DNA of 64,000 nucleotides from an uncultured Subdoligranulum sp. (GCA_945830575.1 CALZZE010000005.1:48190-112189), one strand, 5' to 3'. Shown: positions 15,732 through 24,764, counted from the stretch's first letter. Numbers and translations: made by a program. Notes: generated by a model not told the origin, from the letters alone.

Positions 15732-18134
15732 ATGAAGTACACCAAGCGCGAATTTGAAAAGCTGTTGAAGGACAAGCTGACCAGCGAGTGTGCGTCTACG
15801 CTGGACACCGCCAGCGCCGAGCAGATCTATCGCTGTCTGGCGATGGTGACCCGCCAGATCATGTCTGACCGTCAGAAGCAGTTCCAGTCCAAGACGCTGG
15901 GTCAGGGCAAAAAGCAGGTGTATTACCTGTGCATGGAGTTCCTGATGGGCCGCAGCCTGCGCTCCAGCCTGTTCAACCTGGGCCTTAACGATGTGGCCGA
16001 GCAGGTGCTGGCCGACGCCGGCGTCAAGATCGACACCATCTACGACCAGGAGCCGGACGCGGGTCTGGGCAACGGCGGTCTGGGCCGTCTGGCCGCCTGC
16101 TATCTGGACGGCATGGCCACCGACGGCATCCCCGGCACCGGCTATTCCATCCTGTATGAGTACGGCATCTTCAAGCAGAAGATCGTGGACGGCTGGCAGC
16201 AGGAAACTGCCGACAACTGGCTGCCCGGCGGTCAGGTGTGGATCAAGAGCCACCCCGATCAGGCGCAGGAGATCCGCTTTGACGGCACCGCCACCGAGAG
16301 TTGGGAGGGCGGCTTCCATCATGTGAAGTACGAGAACTACAACTCCGTCATCGCCGTGCCCAACGACATGTACGTGGCCGGCTACGGCAGCGAGGGCGTG
16401 TCCAAGCTGCGTCTGTGGCAGGCCAAGGCCCCCAGCTTTGACATGAGCAGCTTCAACGCGGGCAACTACAACACCGCCATCACCCGTTCCGCCTCTGCGG
16501 AGCTGATCTCCAAGATCCTCTACCCCAACGACAACCACACCGAGGGCAAAATTCTGCGTCTGCGCCAGCAGTACTTCTTCTCCGCTGCCTCCATCGCGGA
16601 CATCCTGCAGAACCATCTGAACCAGTACGGCACGCTGGACAATCTGGCCGACAAGGTCGCCATCCAGCTCAACGACACCCATCCCACCGTGGCCATCCCC
16701 GAGATGATGCGCATCCTGCTGGATGAGTGCTCCTACAGCTGGGACGCCGCCTTCGACATCTGCCGCAAGGTGTTCGCCTACACCAACCACACCGTCATGA
16801 GCGAGGCGCTGGAGAAGTGGGACGCCGGCATCTTCAAGGCCACGCTGCCCCGTATCTGGCAGATCGTCTGCGAGCTGGACCGCCGCTGCCGCATGGATCT
16901 GGAGAAGGCCTTCCCCGGCGATTACGGCAAGATCAACTATATGGCGATCCTGGGCAACAATCAGGTGCGCACCGCCAACCTGTGCGTCTACGTGTGCCAC
17001 AGCATCAACGGCGTGTCCAAGCTGCACAGCGAGATCATCAAGGACAGCGTCTTCCACGACTACTACCTGTACAAGCCCAACGCCTTCAAGAACGTCACCA
17101 ACGGCATCGCCTACCGCCGCTGGCTGCTGGCCTCCAACCCCGGCCTTGTGGGCCTGCTGGAGGAGACCATCGGCGACGGCTTCAAGACCGATGCCTCCCA
17201 GCTGAAGAAGCTGGAGAAATTTGCCGATGACAAGCAGGTTCTGGACAAGCTGGCCGCCGTCAAGCACGAGAATAAGGTGCAGTTTGCCAACTATCTGGAG
17301 AAGGCCACCGGCCAGGTCATCGACCCCAACTCCATCTTTGACTGCCAGGTCAAGCGCATGCACGAGTACAAGCGCCAGCATCTGAACGCGCTGAACATCG
17401 CCGCCGAGTACCTGTATCTCAAGAACAACCCGGGCGCCGAGTTCACCCCCAAGACCTACATCTTCGGCGCCAAGGCGGCCCCCGGCTACTATATGGCCAA
17501 GCAGATGATCCGTCTGATCTGCAAGCTGGGCGACCTCATCCGCAATGACCCCGCCGTCAAGGGCAAGCTGAACATCGTCTATCTGGAGGACTACTGCGTC
17601 ACCCTGTCCGAGCGTCTGATGCCCGCCTCCGAGGTGTCCGAGCAGATCTCTCTGGCCGGCACTGAGGCTTCCGGCACCGGCAACATGAAGTTCATGCTCA
17701 ACGGCGCCATCACGCTGGGCACGCTGGACGGCGCCAACGTGGAGATTGCCGACGCCGCCGGTCAGGAGAACGAGATCATCTTCGGCATGCTCACCCCCGA
17801 GGTCAACGCGCTGAAGGGCATGGGCTACCATCCCCAGGCGTTCATCGCGGACGACAACGTGGCCCACGCCGTGCTGGATATGCTGGAGAAGGGCTGGAAC
17901 GGCGAGAACTTCAACGAGATCACCTCCAACCTGCGCAACTCCGACCCCTATATGGTTATGGCGGACTTCAAGGATTACCGCCGCGCCCAGCACACCCTGC
18001 AGGAACTGTACAAGGACAAGGACCGCTGGAACCGCATGAGCCTGATGAACATTGCCAACGCCGGCATCTTCTCTGCCGACCGTTCCATCATGGACTACTC
18101 CCGCGATATCTGGGGCGCCACGCCTGTAAAATAA
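15732..18134 (+). CDS. glgP: Glycogen/maltodextrin phosphorylase
   Basis: An 800-residue GT35 phosphorylase. The PLP lysine is K653 in GTGNMKFMLNG, and the N-terminal region contains CMEFLMGRSLRSSLFNLG and GNGGLGRLAACYLD. It releases glucose-1-phosphate from alpha-glucans. Two adjacent ATGs exist; 15732 gives proper spacing to AAGGAG, while 15729 would be only three bases away. It is monocistronic with its own promoter and terminator and lies beside a GH13 amylase, so the pair forms an alpha-glucan breakdown locus. Confidence 0.96.
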   Translation: MKYTKREFEKLLKDKLTSECASTLDTASAEQIYRCLAMVTRQIMSDRQKQFQSKTLGQGKKQVYYLCMEFLMGRSLRSSLFNLGLNDVAEQVLADAGVKIDTIYDQEPDAGLGNGGLGRLAACYLDGMATDGIPGTGYSILYEYGIFKQKIVDGWQQETADNWLPGGQVWIKSHPDQAQEIRFDGTATESWEGGFHHVKYENYNSVIAVPNDMYVAGYGSEGVSKLRLWQAKAPSFDMSSFNAGNYNTAITRSASAELISKILYPNDNHTEGKILRLRQQYFFSAASIADILQNHLNQYGTLDNLADKVAIQLNDTHPTVAIPEMMRILLDECSYSWDAAFDICRKVFAYTNHTVMSEALEKWDAGIFKATLPRIWQIVCELDRRCRMDLEKAFPGDYGKINYMAILGNNQVRTANLCVYVCHSINGVSKLHSEIIKDSVFHDYYLYKPNAFKNVTNGIAYRRWLLASNPGLVGLLEETIGDGFKTDASQLKKLEKFADDKQVLDKLAAVKHENKVQFANYLEKATGQVIDPNSIFDCQVKRMHEYKRQHLNALNIAAEYLYLKNNPGAEFTPKTYIFGAKAAPGYYMAKQMIRLICKLGDLIRNDPAVKGKLNIVYLEDYCVTLSERLMPASEVSEQISLAGTEASGTGNMKFMLNGAITLGTLDGANVEIADAAGQENEIIFGMLTPEVNALKGMGYHPQAFIADDNVAHAVLDMLEKGWNGENFNEITSNLRNSDPYMVMADFKDYRRAQHTLQELYKDKDRWNRMSLMNIANAGIFSADRSIMDYSRDIWGATPVK

Positions 18135-18144
18135 TCTGCTGAAG

Positions 18145-18174
18145 GCCGCGGCGCACAGTGCGCCGCGGCTTTTG
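18145..18174 (+). terminator. glgP terminator
   Basis: GCCGCGGCGC pairs with GCGCCGCGGC (18145-18154 and 18160-18169) and is followed by TTTTGTG, ten bases after the glgP stop. Confidence 0.85.
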
Positions 18175-18197
18175 TGCGTGAATATGTAAAATTCTCT

Positions 18198-18370
18198 GGG
18201 CAACACCGCATAATTCTACGTGCCGATACGGCGAGCGAGGTGTGCCAGCTGCTAAGCAAAAAGCGCAGATAATACTTTGTGTATTATCGAGCATTTTTGC
18301 AACGCAGATGGTGCGCCGCAGCCGTCGGAGCGGCGCGTAAGGCGTTAGCCGTGAATTGTGCGGGATTGCC
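18198..18370. mobile_element. MITE-like element with terminal inverted repeats
   Basis: A 173-bp non-coding block whose ends are imperfect inverted repeats: left GGCAACACCGCATAATTC (from 18199), right GAATTGTGCGGGATTGCC (to 18370), continuing ACG/CGT inward, with 18 of 22 positions matching. The centre contains GATAATAC-TTTGT-GTATTATC (18268-18288) within a longer GCAAAAAGC/GCATTTTTGC fold. A TCT triplet flanks both ends (18195-18197, 18371-18373), possibly a 3-bp target duplication. It carries no gene and sits directly upstream of the amylase ribosome binding site. Confidence 0.65.
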
Positions 18371-18389
18371 TCTACAAGGAGCGAAAGGA

Positions 18390-20240
18390 ATGCCCCCCAT
18401 CTACTATAACTCCCGCGACGCCGCCTGCAAAACGCCCTTCGGCGCGGTGCGGGCGGGCGAGACCGTCACGCTGCGGCTGACGGTGCCCGAGGACCACGGC
18501 TACGTGGATCCCCATCTGGTGCTGACCAAGGACAAGGAGACCCCCGTTCACTACCGCATGAACTTTGAGGGGCAGACCCCCGGCGTCAACCATTTTGTCA
18601 TGGAGCTGACGCTGGACCAGCCCGGCCTGTACTTCTATTATTTTGATTTGTACACCGATTTCCGCAAGGTGTTCCGGGGCGAACACGGCGAGGGCGAGCT
18701 GAGCTGGGTGCCCGGCGAGCAGTGGCAGCTGACGGTGTACGAGCGGGACTTCGCCACGCCGGACTGGATCAAGAACGGCGCCATGTACCAGATTTTCCCC
18801 GACCGGTTCTTTGAGGGCCGCCCCGACAAGGAGTGGCCCTGGGCGGACCGCATCTACCGCCATAAAAAGGACGGTGAGCCGTACTTCTGGCCCACCGAAT
18901 CCCCCGACGGCTATCTGAATATGGACTACTTCGGCGGCGACTTCGAGGGCATCCGGCAAAAGCTGGGATATCTGGAAAAGATGAACGTCAGCTGCATCTA
19001 CCTCAACCCCATCTTCGAGGCCCACGCCAACCACCGCTACAACACCGCCAACTACCTCAAGGCCGACCCGCTGCTGGGCACCAACGAGGAGTTCGCCCGG
19101 CTCTGCGCCGAGGCGAAGCAGCACGGCATCCGCATCATTCTGGACGGCGTGTTCAGTCACACCGGCTCGGATTCGGTCTACTTCAACCGGGAGGGCCGCT
19201 ACGGCCCCGGCGGCGCGTACCGGGACCGCAACTCCCCCTACCGCAGCTGGTACGATTTCGATTCCGGCTACCGGTGCGGCTACCGCAGCTGGTGGGGCTT
19301 TGAGACGCTGCCCGAGGTGCAGGAGGATTCGCCTTCCTACGTGGAATTTGTCTGCGGCAAGGGAGGCGTCATCGACACATGGCTGAATCTGGGCGCGTCG
19401 GGGTTCCGGCTGGACGTGGCGGACGAGCTGCCCGACGATTTCATCCGGAAGATCCGTCAGGCCGTCAAATCCCACGGCGAGGACAAGCTGCTCATCGGCG
19501 AAGTGTGGGAGGACGCCACCACCAAGGAGGGCTTTGGCCGCCGCCGCACCTATCTGCTGGGCAGCGGGCTGGACACCGTGATGAACTATCCCTTCCGCAA
19601 CGCGGCGGTGGATTTTGTCAAGGGCGCGGACGCGGCGGAAATCGCCGACCGCATCATGTCCATCTGCGAAAACTACCCCAAGCCCGCGGTGGATACCCTG
19701 ATGAACTTCCTCTCCACCCATGACACCGAGCGCGCCATCACCGCCATCGCCGGCGAGCCCGCCAACGGCCGGGATCGCTACTGGCAGAGCGGCCGCACCA
19801 TCCCGGAAGGGAAAATGGACGATGCTGTGCGCAAAGTGCTGCTGGCCTACGCCATGCTGTACACGCTGCCCGGCGTGCCCTGTGTCTACTACGGCGACGA
19901 GATCGCCATGCAGGGCTACCGCGACCCCTTCAACCGGGCGTATTTTGACTGGAACTCCACCGAGGAGCGGCTGCGCGGCCCACTGACCACGCTGGCCAAC
20001 CTACGCCGCAGCTGTGACGCCTTTGACGGCGGCGCCATCGAGATCGTGGAGGCGGAGGGCGAGCTGCTGCATTACCGCCGCGTGGGCACCGTCCACACCG
20101 CCGAGATCATCCTCAACCGCGGCCCGCACCTGCTGGCCGTGGAAGCCTTCGGCAAAACGGCGGAGGTCAACCCCGGCGGCTTCACCGTACTGGTGGACGC
20201 CAACCATCCCACTAAGGTGGGCTACTTTTCCATCTATTGA
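18390..20240 (+). CDS. Glycoside hydrolase family 13 (neopullulanase/maltogenic amylase type)
   Basis: A 616-residue alpha-amylase-superfamily enzyme. An N-terminal beta-sandwich region (about 1-120, CBM34-like) precedes the barrel. Catalytic residues are D342 (GFRLDVADE), E371 (LIGEVWED) and D445 (STHDTER), and region I is LDGVFSHTG. There is no signal peptide, so it is probably cytoplasmic and acts on maltodextrins together with the phosphorylase. The start at 18390 follows AAGGAGCGAAAGG. The MITE-like element lies immediately upstream and may affect expression. Confidence 0.93.
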   Translation: MPPIYYNSRDAACKTPFGAVRAGETVTLRLTVPEDHGYVDPHLVLTKDKETPVHYRMNFEGQTPGVNHFVMELTLDQPGLYFYYFDLYTDFRKVFRGEHGEGELSWVPGEQWQLTVYERDFATPDWIKNGAMYQIFPDRFFEGRPDKEWPWADRIYRHKKDGEPYFWPTESPDGYLNMDYFGGDFEGIRQKLGYLEKMNVSCIYLNPIFEAHANHRYNTANYLKADPLLGTNEEFARLCAEAKQHGIRIILDGVFSHTGSDSVYFNREGRYGPGGAYRDRNSPYRSWYDFDSGYRCGYRSWWGFETLPEVQEDSPSYVEFVCGKGGVIDTWLNLGASGFRLDVADELPDDFIRKIRQAVKSHGEDKLLIGEVWEDATTKEGFGRRRTYLLGSGLDTVMNYPFRNAAVDFVKGADAAEIADRIMSICENYPKPAVDTLMNFLSTHDTERAITAIAGEPANGRDRYWQSGRTIPEGKMDDAVRKVLLAYAMLYTLPGVPCVYYGDEIAMQGYRDPFNRAYFDWNSTEERLRGPLTTLANLRRSCDAFDGGAIEIVEAEGELLHYRRVGTVHTAEIILNRGPHLLAVEAFGKTAEVNPGGFTVLVDANHPTKVGYFSIY

Positions 20241-20244
20241 CCGC

Positions 20245-20277
20245 AAGGGACGTTCTGAAAAGAACGTCCCTTTTTCG
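20245..20277 (+). terminator. Amylase terminator
   Basis: A perfect stem AAGGGACGTTCT/AGAACGTCCCTT with a GAAA tetraloop (20245-20272) and a T-run starts five bases after the stop codon. Confidence 0.92.
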
Positions 20278-20382
20278 ATTGCTGATAAATATTGCCAAAA
20301 TGCGTCGATTATGAAAAACAAAAAAACGGTATATCGAAAAAGAAAATTCAAATGTGACCAATCTGAAAACAAACTGTGAATA

Positions 20383-20425
20383 TTAGCACTCTATGCTTGA
20401 CAGTGCTAACAAACCGTGGTATAAC
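20383..20425 (+). promoter_or_regulatory. CIRCE operator overlapping sigma-A promoter of hsp20
   Basis: TTAGCACTC-N9-CAGTGCTAA (20383-20409) differs from the CIRCE consensus at one base. The -35 TTGACA (20397-20402) lies within it, followed by a 17-bp spacer and TATAAC (20420-20425). HrcA binding would cover the -35, giving heat-shock control. The upstream 20280-20380 stretch is AT-rich and shows nothing else. Confidence 0.93.
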
Positions 20426-20534
20426 GTAAGTGTACCAAGCGAGAGGGAAACACCCTCACAGGAAACGAGTACCGCGAACCTTCGCAGCACACATTTCCCA
20501 AATGTGGCACAAGCAACGATTGGAGGAATGTTTT

Positions 20535-20984
20535 ATGTTGCCGAGTATTTTTGTTGATAACCTGTTTGATGATTTCTTTGACGATGCCTTTGGCCGCCGG
20601 GTCTACCGCACAGGCCGGGAGGCGGAGCACGCCCTGTACGGCAAGCATGCCGCTGACCTGATGAAAACCGATGTGCGGGACGCCGGCACAGCCTATGAGG
20701 TCTGTGTGGACCTGCCCGGCTTCAAGAAAGGGGAGGTCAAGGCGGAGCTGAAGGACGGTTACCTGACCATTACTGCCGCCAAGGGCCTGGATAAGGACGA
20801 GCAAACCCGGCAGGGCTACGTGCGTCAGGAACGCTTCGTCGGCACCTGCAGCCGCAGCTTTTATGTGGGCAACATCCGTCAGGAGGACATCAAGGGCAAA
20901 TATGAGGACGGCGTGCTGACGCTGTACGTTCCCAAGGAGTCCAAGCCCATTGAGGAAGGCCCCAAGCTCATTGCCATCGAGTAA
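20535..20984 (+). CDS. Hsp20/alpha-crystallin family small heat-shock protein
   Basis: A 149-residue holdase with a short N-terminal arm (MLPSIFVDNLFDDFFDDAF), an alpha-crystallin domain (YEVCVDLPGFKKGEVKAELK to GVLTLYVPK) and the conserved L-x-V-type strand. It binds unfolding proteins in the cytoplasm. GGAGG eight bases upstream sets the start at 20535. A near-perfect CIRCE element over the promoter puts it under HrcA, like groESL and dnaK operons. It is monocistronic with a strong terminator. Confidence 0.94.
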   Translation: MLPSIFVDNLFDDFFDDAFGRRVYRTGREAEHALYGKHAADLMKTDVRDAGTAYEVCVDLPGFKKGEVKAELKDGYLTITAAKGLDKDEQTRQGYVRQERFVGTCSRSFYVGNIRQEDIKGKYEDGVLTLYVPKESKPIEEGPKLIAIE

Positions 20985-20994
20985 CCTCATTCCA

Positions 20995-21037
20995 ACGCCG
21001 CAGGGACGTATTGTACGCCTCTGCGGCGTTTTTTGTC
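20995..21037 (+). terminator. hsp20 terminator
   Basis: AACGCCGCAG pairs with CTGCGGCGTT (20995-21004 and 21022-21031) around an internal loop, followed by a T-run. Confidence 0.9.
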
Positions 21038-21075
21038 TGTATGTAAATTTTACAATCATTCCCATGCCGGGGCTA

Positions 21076-21104
21076 TTGACAAGGAGAATATGACCTGTTA
21101 AAAT
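21076..21104 (+). promoter_or_regulatory. Promoter of nfeD-SPFH operon
   Basis: TTGACA (21076-21081), a 17-bp spacer and TAAAAT (21099-21104) lie 31 bp before the nfeD start, close to consensus. Confidence 0.8.
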
Positions 21105-21135
21105 ATTATCAATATCCCGAAGGAGGGGGATTGTT

Positions 21136-21579
21136 ATGTGGCTGTATTCCATTTTCTGGCTCATCGCCGCCATCGTCTTTGTGGGCGTGGAGGCCGCCAC
21201 CACCGCGCTGGTGTCGGTGTGGTTCGCCGTGGGAGCGGTGGCCGCGCTGGTGGTCAGCCTGTTCACCCAGTCGCTGGGGGTGCAGTTTGTGGTGTTCGCG
21301 GTGGTGTCCGCCATCGCGCTGGCGGTCATGGTGCCCGCACTGGCCAAACGCCGGGCACAGCATGCCCCGCCGGTCACCAACGGTTCGCCGCTGTCCATCG
21401 GCAAGCAGGGGGTGGTGCTGCGTGCCATCAATCCCGGCGAGCTGGGCCGCGTCCGCGTGGACGGGCTGGACTGGCAGGCGCGCGCCGATACCCCGCTGCC
21501 GGAGGGCAGCAAATGCCGCGTCACCGATGTGGACGGCGCGGTGCTCATCGTGGTTGGTGTAACAAATCCAGTTACTTAA
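21136..21579 (+). CDS. NfeD family membrane protein
   Basis: A 147-residue protein with two or three N-terminal membrane segments (IFWLIAAIVFVGVEAATTALVSVWF and FVVFAVVSAIALAVMVPAL) and a C-terminal OB-fold (GKQGVVLRAINPGELGRVRVDGLDWQARAD). This short NfeD form lacks the ClpP-like protease domain. NfeD proteins pair with SPFH/stomatin-like proteins in membrane microdomains, and an SPFH gene follows after 13 bp. AGGAGG precedes the start. Confidence 0.92.
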   Translation: MWLYSIFWLIAAIVFVGVEAATTALVSVWFAVGAVAALVVSLFTQSLGVQFVVFAVVSAIALAVMVPALAKRRAQHAPPVTNGSPLSIGKQGVVLRAINPGELGRVRVDGLDWQARADTPLPEGSKCRVTDVDGAVLIVVGVTNPVT

Positions 21580-21592
21580 AGGAGGTAACGCC

Positions 21593-22489
21593 ATGCTTAT
21601 CATTCTTGCTCTTTTGCTTCTTCTCATCATCGTGGTGGTGGTGCGCTGCATCGTCATCGTGCCCCAGTCCAACGCCTACGTGACGGAATGGCTGGGCGTC
21701 TACAAGGACACCTGGGGCGCTGGCCTGCACATCCGCACCCCCTTCGTGGAGCGGGTGGCCCGCAAGGTCTCCCTCAAGGAGGAGGCCGCCGATTTCCCGC
21801 CCCAGCCCGTCATCACCCGCGACAACGTCACCATGATGATCGACACGGTGGTTTTTTTCCAGGTGTTCGACGCCAAGGCTTACACCTACGGCGTCAACCG
21901 GCCCATTCAGGCCATCGAGAACCTGTCCGCCACCACGCTGCGTGACATCATCGGCTCCATGACACTGGACGAGACCCTCACCAGCCGGGACCTTATCAAC
22001 TCCAAAATCACCGCCAGCCTGGACGAGGCCACCGACCGCTGGGGCATCAAGGTGAACCGGGTGGAGCTGAAAAACATCGAACCGCCGGTGGAAATTCGTC
22101 AGGCTATGGAAAAGCAGATGAAGGCCGACCGTGAAAAGCGCGCCTCCATCCTGCTGGCGGAGGGCGAAAAGCAGTCCGCCATCACCCGCGCCGAGGGCGA
22201 AAAGGAATCCGCCATCCTCCGGGCCGAGGCTGTCAAGCAGCAGCGCATCCGGGAGGCCGAGGGCGAGGCGCAGGCACTGCTCACCGTGCAGAAGGCCCGC
22301 GCCGATGCCATCCGCCTCATCAATGAGGCCGCGCCCGGCCAGAACTATCTGGCACTGCGCAGCATGGAGGCTATGGAAAAGGTGGCAGATGGCAAGGCCA
22401 CCAAGATCATCGTGCCCAGCGATATGCAGAATCTCGCCGCCACCGTGTCCGCCATCGGCGCGCTGGCCGGGGAGGGCAAGCCCGAATAA
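21593..22489 (+). CDS. SPFH/Band 7 (stomatin-like, QmcA type) membrane protein
   Basis: A 298-residue protein with one N-terminal membrane anchor (LIILALLLLLIIVVVVRCIV), an SPFH domain (about 25-190) and a long charged helix of AEGE repeats (LLAEGEKQSAITRAEGEKES), followed by a C-terminal segment. It oligomerises into ring-like membrane microdomain scaffolds that influence membrane protein quality control. It forms a two-gene operon with nfeD. AAAGGAGG precedes the start. Confidence 0.93.
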   Translation: MLIILALLLLLIIVVVVRCIVIVPQSNAYVTEWLGVYKDTWGAGLHIRTPFVERVARKVSLKEEAADFPPQPVITRDNVTMMIDTVVFFQVFDAKAYTYGVNRPIQAIENLSATTLRDIIGSMTLDETLTSRDLINSKITASLDEATDRWGIKVNRVELKNIEPPVEIRQAMEKQMKADREKRASILLAEGEKQSAITRAEGEKESAILRAEAVKQQRIREAEGEAQALLTVQKARADAIRLINEAAPGQNYLALRSMEAMEKVADGKATKIIVPSDMQNLAATVSAIGALAGEGKPE

Positions 22490-22499
22490 AACAAAACGT

Positions 22500-22531
22500 C
22501 CCCCGCCGTTCCCGGCGGGGGATATTTTTTT
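22500..22531. terminator. Terminator between convergent SPFH and HAD genes
   Basis: CCCCCGCCG-TTCC-CGGCGGGGG (22500-22521) is followed by ATATTTTTTT. The two genes converge here, so it may serve both strands, though the T-run favours the plus strand. Confidence 0.9.
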
Positions 22532-22540
22532 GGTGTATCG

Positions 22541-23194
22541 TTATAATTTTCCTTCTGCCAGCAGGTCGCGCACCTCCCGCAAATCCTTGCAGCAGGCGGT
22601 GTACAGCCCGGCCATTTCCTCGGTGGGGGGCAGCATGTCCGGCACCATCACGGTGGTCATGCCGGCGGCCACACCCGCCCGCACGCCGTTGTAGCTGTCC
22701 TCCAGCACAAGGCACCGGGCAGGCTCGATGCCCAGACGGCGGGCGGCCTCCAGAAAAATATCCGGCGCGGGCTTGCTGCGGGCCACTTCCAGCCCGCTGA
22801 CCACCTCATGGAAATACCGCATGGTATTGCTGGTCTGCAAATTGCACAAAATCATGTTTTTGGGGCTGGAGCTGGCCACGATGCGGGGAATGCCCTGTTC
22901 CTCCAGATAGTCCAGCAGCTCATACAGCCCCGGCTTGACGGGAACGCCCTTGGCGAACTCCACATCCCCCAGCTTCCACATGGTTTCCAGCATCTTCTGC
23001 GGGTCCACGGTGGGGTAGAACTCGTGGATGTGCCGTTTCAGCCGGTCGCCGGTGGTGCCCCGCCCCGCCGACAGAAATTCCTCCGTGGGGGCGGGCAGAC
23101 CCATCTGCTCGCAGCAGGGCACCCACAGCCTGTCCCACACACGCTCGCTGTCAAACATCAGGCCGTCCATATCAAAAATCACGCCGCGGATCAT
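22541..23194 (-). CDS. HAD superfamily phosphatase (beta-phosphoglucomutase-like)
   Basis: A 217-residue protein with motif I DMDGLMFDSE (D8 nucleophile, D10 acid/base), motif II VASSS and motifs III/IV in SKPAPDIFLEAARRLG and VLEDSYNGVRAG. The start at 23194 has AAAGGAG six bases away; a frame extending to 23224 lacks a site. It is a C1-cap HAD of the type that dephosphorylates sugar or nucleotide phosphates; the substrate is unknown. It is divergent from ilvE. Confidence 0.9.
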   Translation of the reverse strand: MIRGVIFDMDGLMFDSERVWDRLWVPCCEQMGLPAPTEEFLSAGRGTTGDRLKRHIHEFYPTVDPQKMLETMWKLGDVEFAKGVPVKPGLYELLDYLEEQGIPRIVASSSPKNMILCNLQTSNTMRYFHEVVSGLEVARSKPAPDIFLEAARRLGIEPARCLVLEDSYNGVRAGVAAGMTTVMVPDMLPPTEEMAGLYTACCKDLREVRDLLAEGKL

Positions 23195-23279
23195 AGCAGA
23201 CTCCTTTGCAACCTTTTTTCCCATTGTACCCTATTTTCCCCGATTTCGCAAGAGGTGTCCACAAATCCCTGAAACCCTC

Positions 23280-23308
23280 TTGAATTTGCCGCTTTACAGC
23301 GCTATAAT
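23280..23308 (+). promoter_or_regulatory. ilvE promoter
   Basis: TTGAAT (23280-23285), a 17-bp spacer and TATAAT (23303-23308) lie 27 bp before the ilvE start. I saw no T-box or leucine-type leader. Confidence 0.8.
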
Positions 23309-23335
23309 AAAAGATACCAGACAAAGGGAGAGTGT

Positions 23336-24421
23336 ATGATTATGCTGGACATCAAAATTACCAGAACCACCGCGCCGAAAGCCAAGCCGCAGGACGAAAG
23401 CAAGCTGGGCTTCGGCAAAATTTTCACCGACCATATGTTCCTCATGGACTACACCGCAGGCGAGGGCTGGCATGACCCCCGCATCGTGCCCTACGGCCCG
23501 CTGCCCATGGACCCGGCCACCACGGTGTTCCACTACGCGCAGGAAATTTTTGAGGGCATGAAGGCTTACCGCACCGCCGACGGCAGCGTGCAGCTGTTCC
23601 GCCCGGACTGCAACGCCAACCGCTTCAACGACTCCGCCGACCGTCTGTGCATGCCCAACATCCCGCCGGAGGACTTCGTGCAGGCTGTCAAGGCGCTGGT
23701 GGACATCGACCGGGATTGGGTGCCCCATTCTGACGGTGCATCGCTGTATATCCGCCCCTTCTGCATCGCCACCGATGTGGGTCTGGGCGTGCACGCCGCC
23801 AAGCATTACCTGTTCATGATCATCTGCGCGCCCTCCGGCGCTTACTACGCCGAGGGTCTTGACCCGGTGCGCATCTACGTGGAGGATCAGTACATCCGCG
23901 CCGCGCCGGGCCTGACCGGCTTCACCAAGTGCGGCGGAAACTACGCCGCGTCCATCCTCGCGGGCGAAAAGGCCGAGGAACTGGGCTTCAGCCAGGTGCT
24001 GTGGCTGGACGGCGTGGAGAAGAAGTACGTGGAGGAAGTCGGCTCCATGAACATCATGTTCAAAATCGACGGCGAAATCTACACCGCTCCCACCGTGGGC
24101 ACCGTGCTGCCCGGCGTCACCCGCCGCTCCATCATCGAGCTGCTCAAGGACTGGGGCTACACCGTCCATGAGGAAAAAATCGCCATTGCCGACATCATGA
24201 AGGCTGCCGATGAGGGCAAGCTGGAGGAAGTGTTCGGCACCGGCACCGCCGCCGTGGTCAGCCCCGTCAAGGAGCTGGACTGGGAGGGCAAGGCTGCCTA
24301 CATCGGCGGCGGCAAGATCGGCCCGCTGACCCAGAAGCTGTACGACACCCTCACCGGCATCCAGTGGGGCAAGCTGCCCGACACCAAGGGCTGGACCATC
24401 AAGGTGGAGCCGCAGGTCTGA
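23336..24421 (+). CDS. ilvE: Branched-chain amino acid aminotransferase
   Basis: A 361-residue fold-type IV PLP enzyme. The PLP lysine is K198 in FTKCGGNYAAS, and the family patterns FEGMKAYRTADGSVQLFRP and VGTVLPGVTRRSII are present. It interconverts leucine, isoleucine and valine with their 2-oxoacids. It has its own promoter. A second ATG six bases downstream is a possible start. No other branched-chain genes lie nearby. Confidence 0.95.
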   Translation: MIMLDIKITRTTAPKAKPQDESKLGFGKIFTDHMFLMDYTAGEGWHDPRIVPYGPLPMDPATTVFHYAQEIFEGMKAYRTADGSVQLFRPDCNANRFNDSADRLCMPNIPPEDFVQAVKALVDIDRDWVPHSDGASLYIRPFCIATDVGLGVHAAKHYLFMIICAPSGAYYAEGLDPVRIYVEDQYIRAAPGLTGFTKCGGNYAASILAGEKAEELGFSQVLWLDGVEKKYVEEVGSMNIMFKIDGEIYTAPTVGTVLPGVTRRSIIELLKDWGYTVHEEKIAIADIMKAADEGKLEEVFGTGTAAVVSPVKELDWEGKAAYIGGGKIGPLTQKLYDTLTGIQWGKLPDTKGWTIKVEPQV

Positions 24422-24451
24422 TGATTTCCACCCCCGCAGAAAGAGGTGCGT

Positions 24452-24751
24452 ATGGAAACTGCAATTATGGTCGTGACCGGCATCCTTCTGCTGGTTTTTG
24501 GCTACCTGATCGGCGTCAGGGGCAAAATTTCCCTCATCCATGCCCGCCACCGCAACCGGGTGTCGGAGCGGGATAAGCCCGCGTTCTGCCGTCTGGTGGG
24601 GTTCGGCAACGGCCTCATCGGGCTGGGCCTTCTCTCGGTGCCGGTGCTGACCGGGCTGTTCGGGGAATCCGCCGCCTTGCCGGTCATGGTAGGCTGCATC
24701 CTGCTGGGCGGCGTGGTGGTGCTGTCCGCCATTCACAAATACAATAGTTGA
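24452..24751 (+). CDS. Small membrane protein, DUF3784-like
   Basis: A 99-residue protein with three predicted membrane segments (AIMVVTGILLLVFGYLIG, GLIGLGLLSVPVLTGLFG and VMVGCILLGGVVVLSAI) and a cytoplasmic loop with SERDKPAFCRLVGF, the spacing typical of DUF3784 proteins. The ATG at 24452 follows AAGAGG. It lies 30 bp after ilvE and so is probably co-transcribed with it; function unknown. A strong terminator follows. Confidence 0.75.
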   Translation: METAIMVVTGILLLVFGYLIGVRGKISLIHARHRNRVSERDKPAFCRLVGFGNGLIGLGLLSVPVLTGLFGESAALPVMVGCILLGGVVVLSAIHKYNS

Positions 24752-24764
24752 TTATGAAATGACC

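Noticed and set aside
15441..18206. Very long minus-strand open frame (921 codons) opposite glycogen phosphorylase
   Set aside because: It is an antisense shadow produced by GC-rich codon bias; the plus-strand frame has clear phosphorylase motifs, a promoter and a ribosome binding site.
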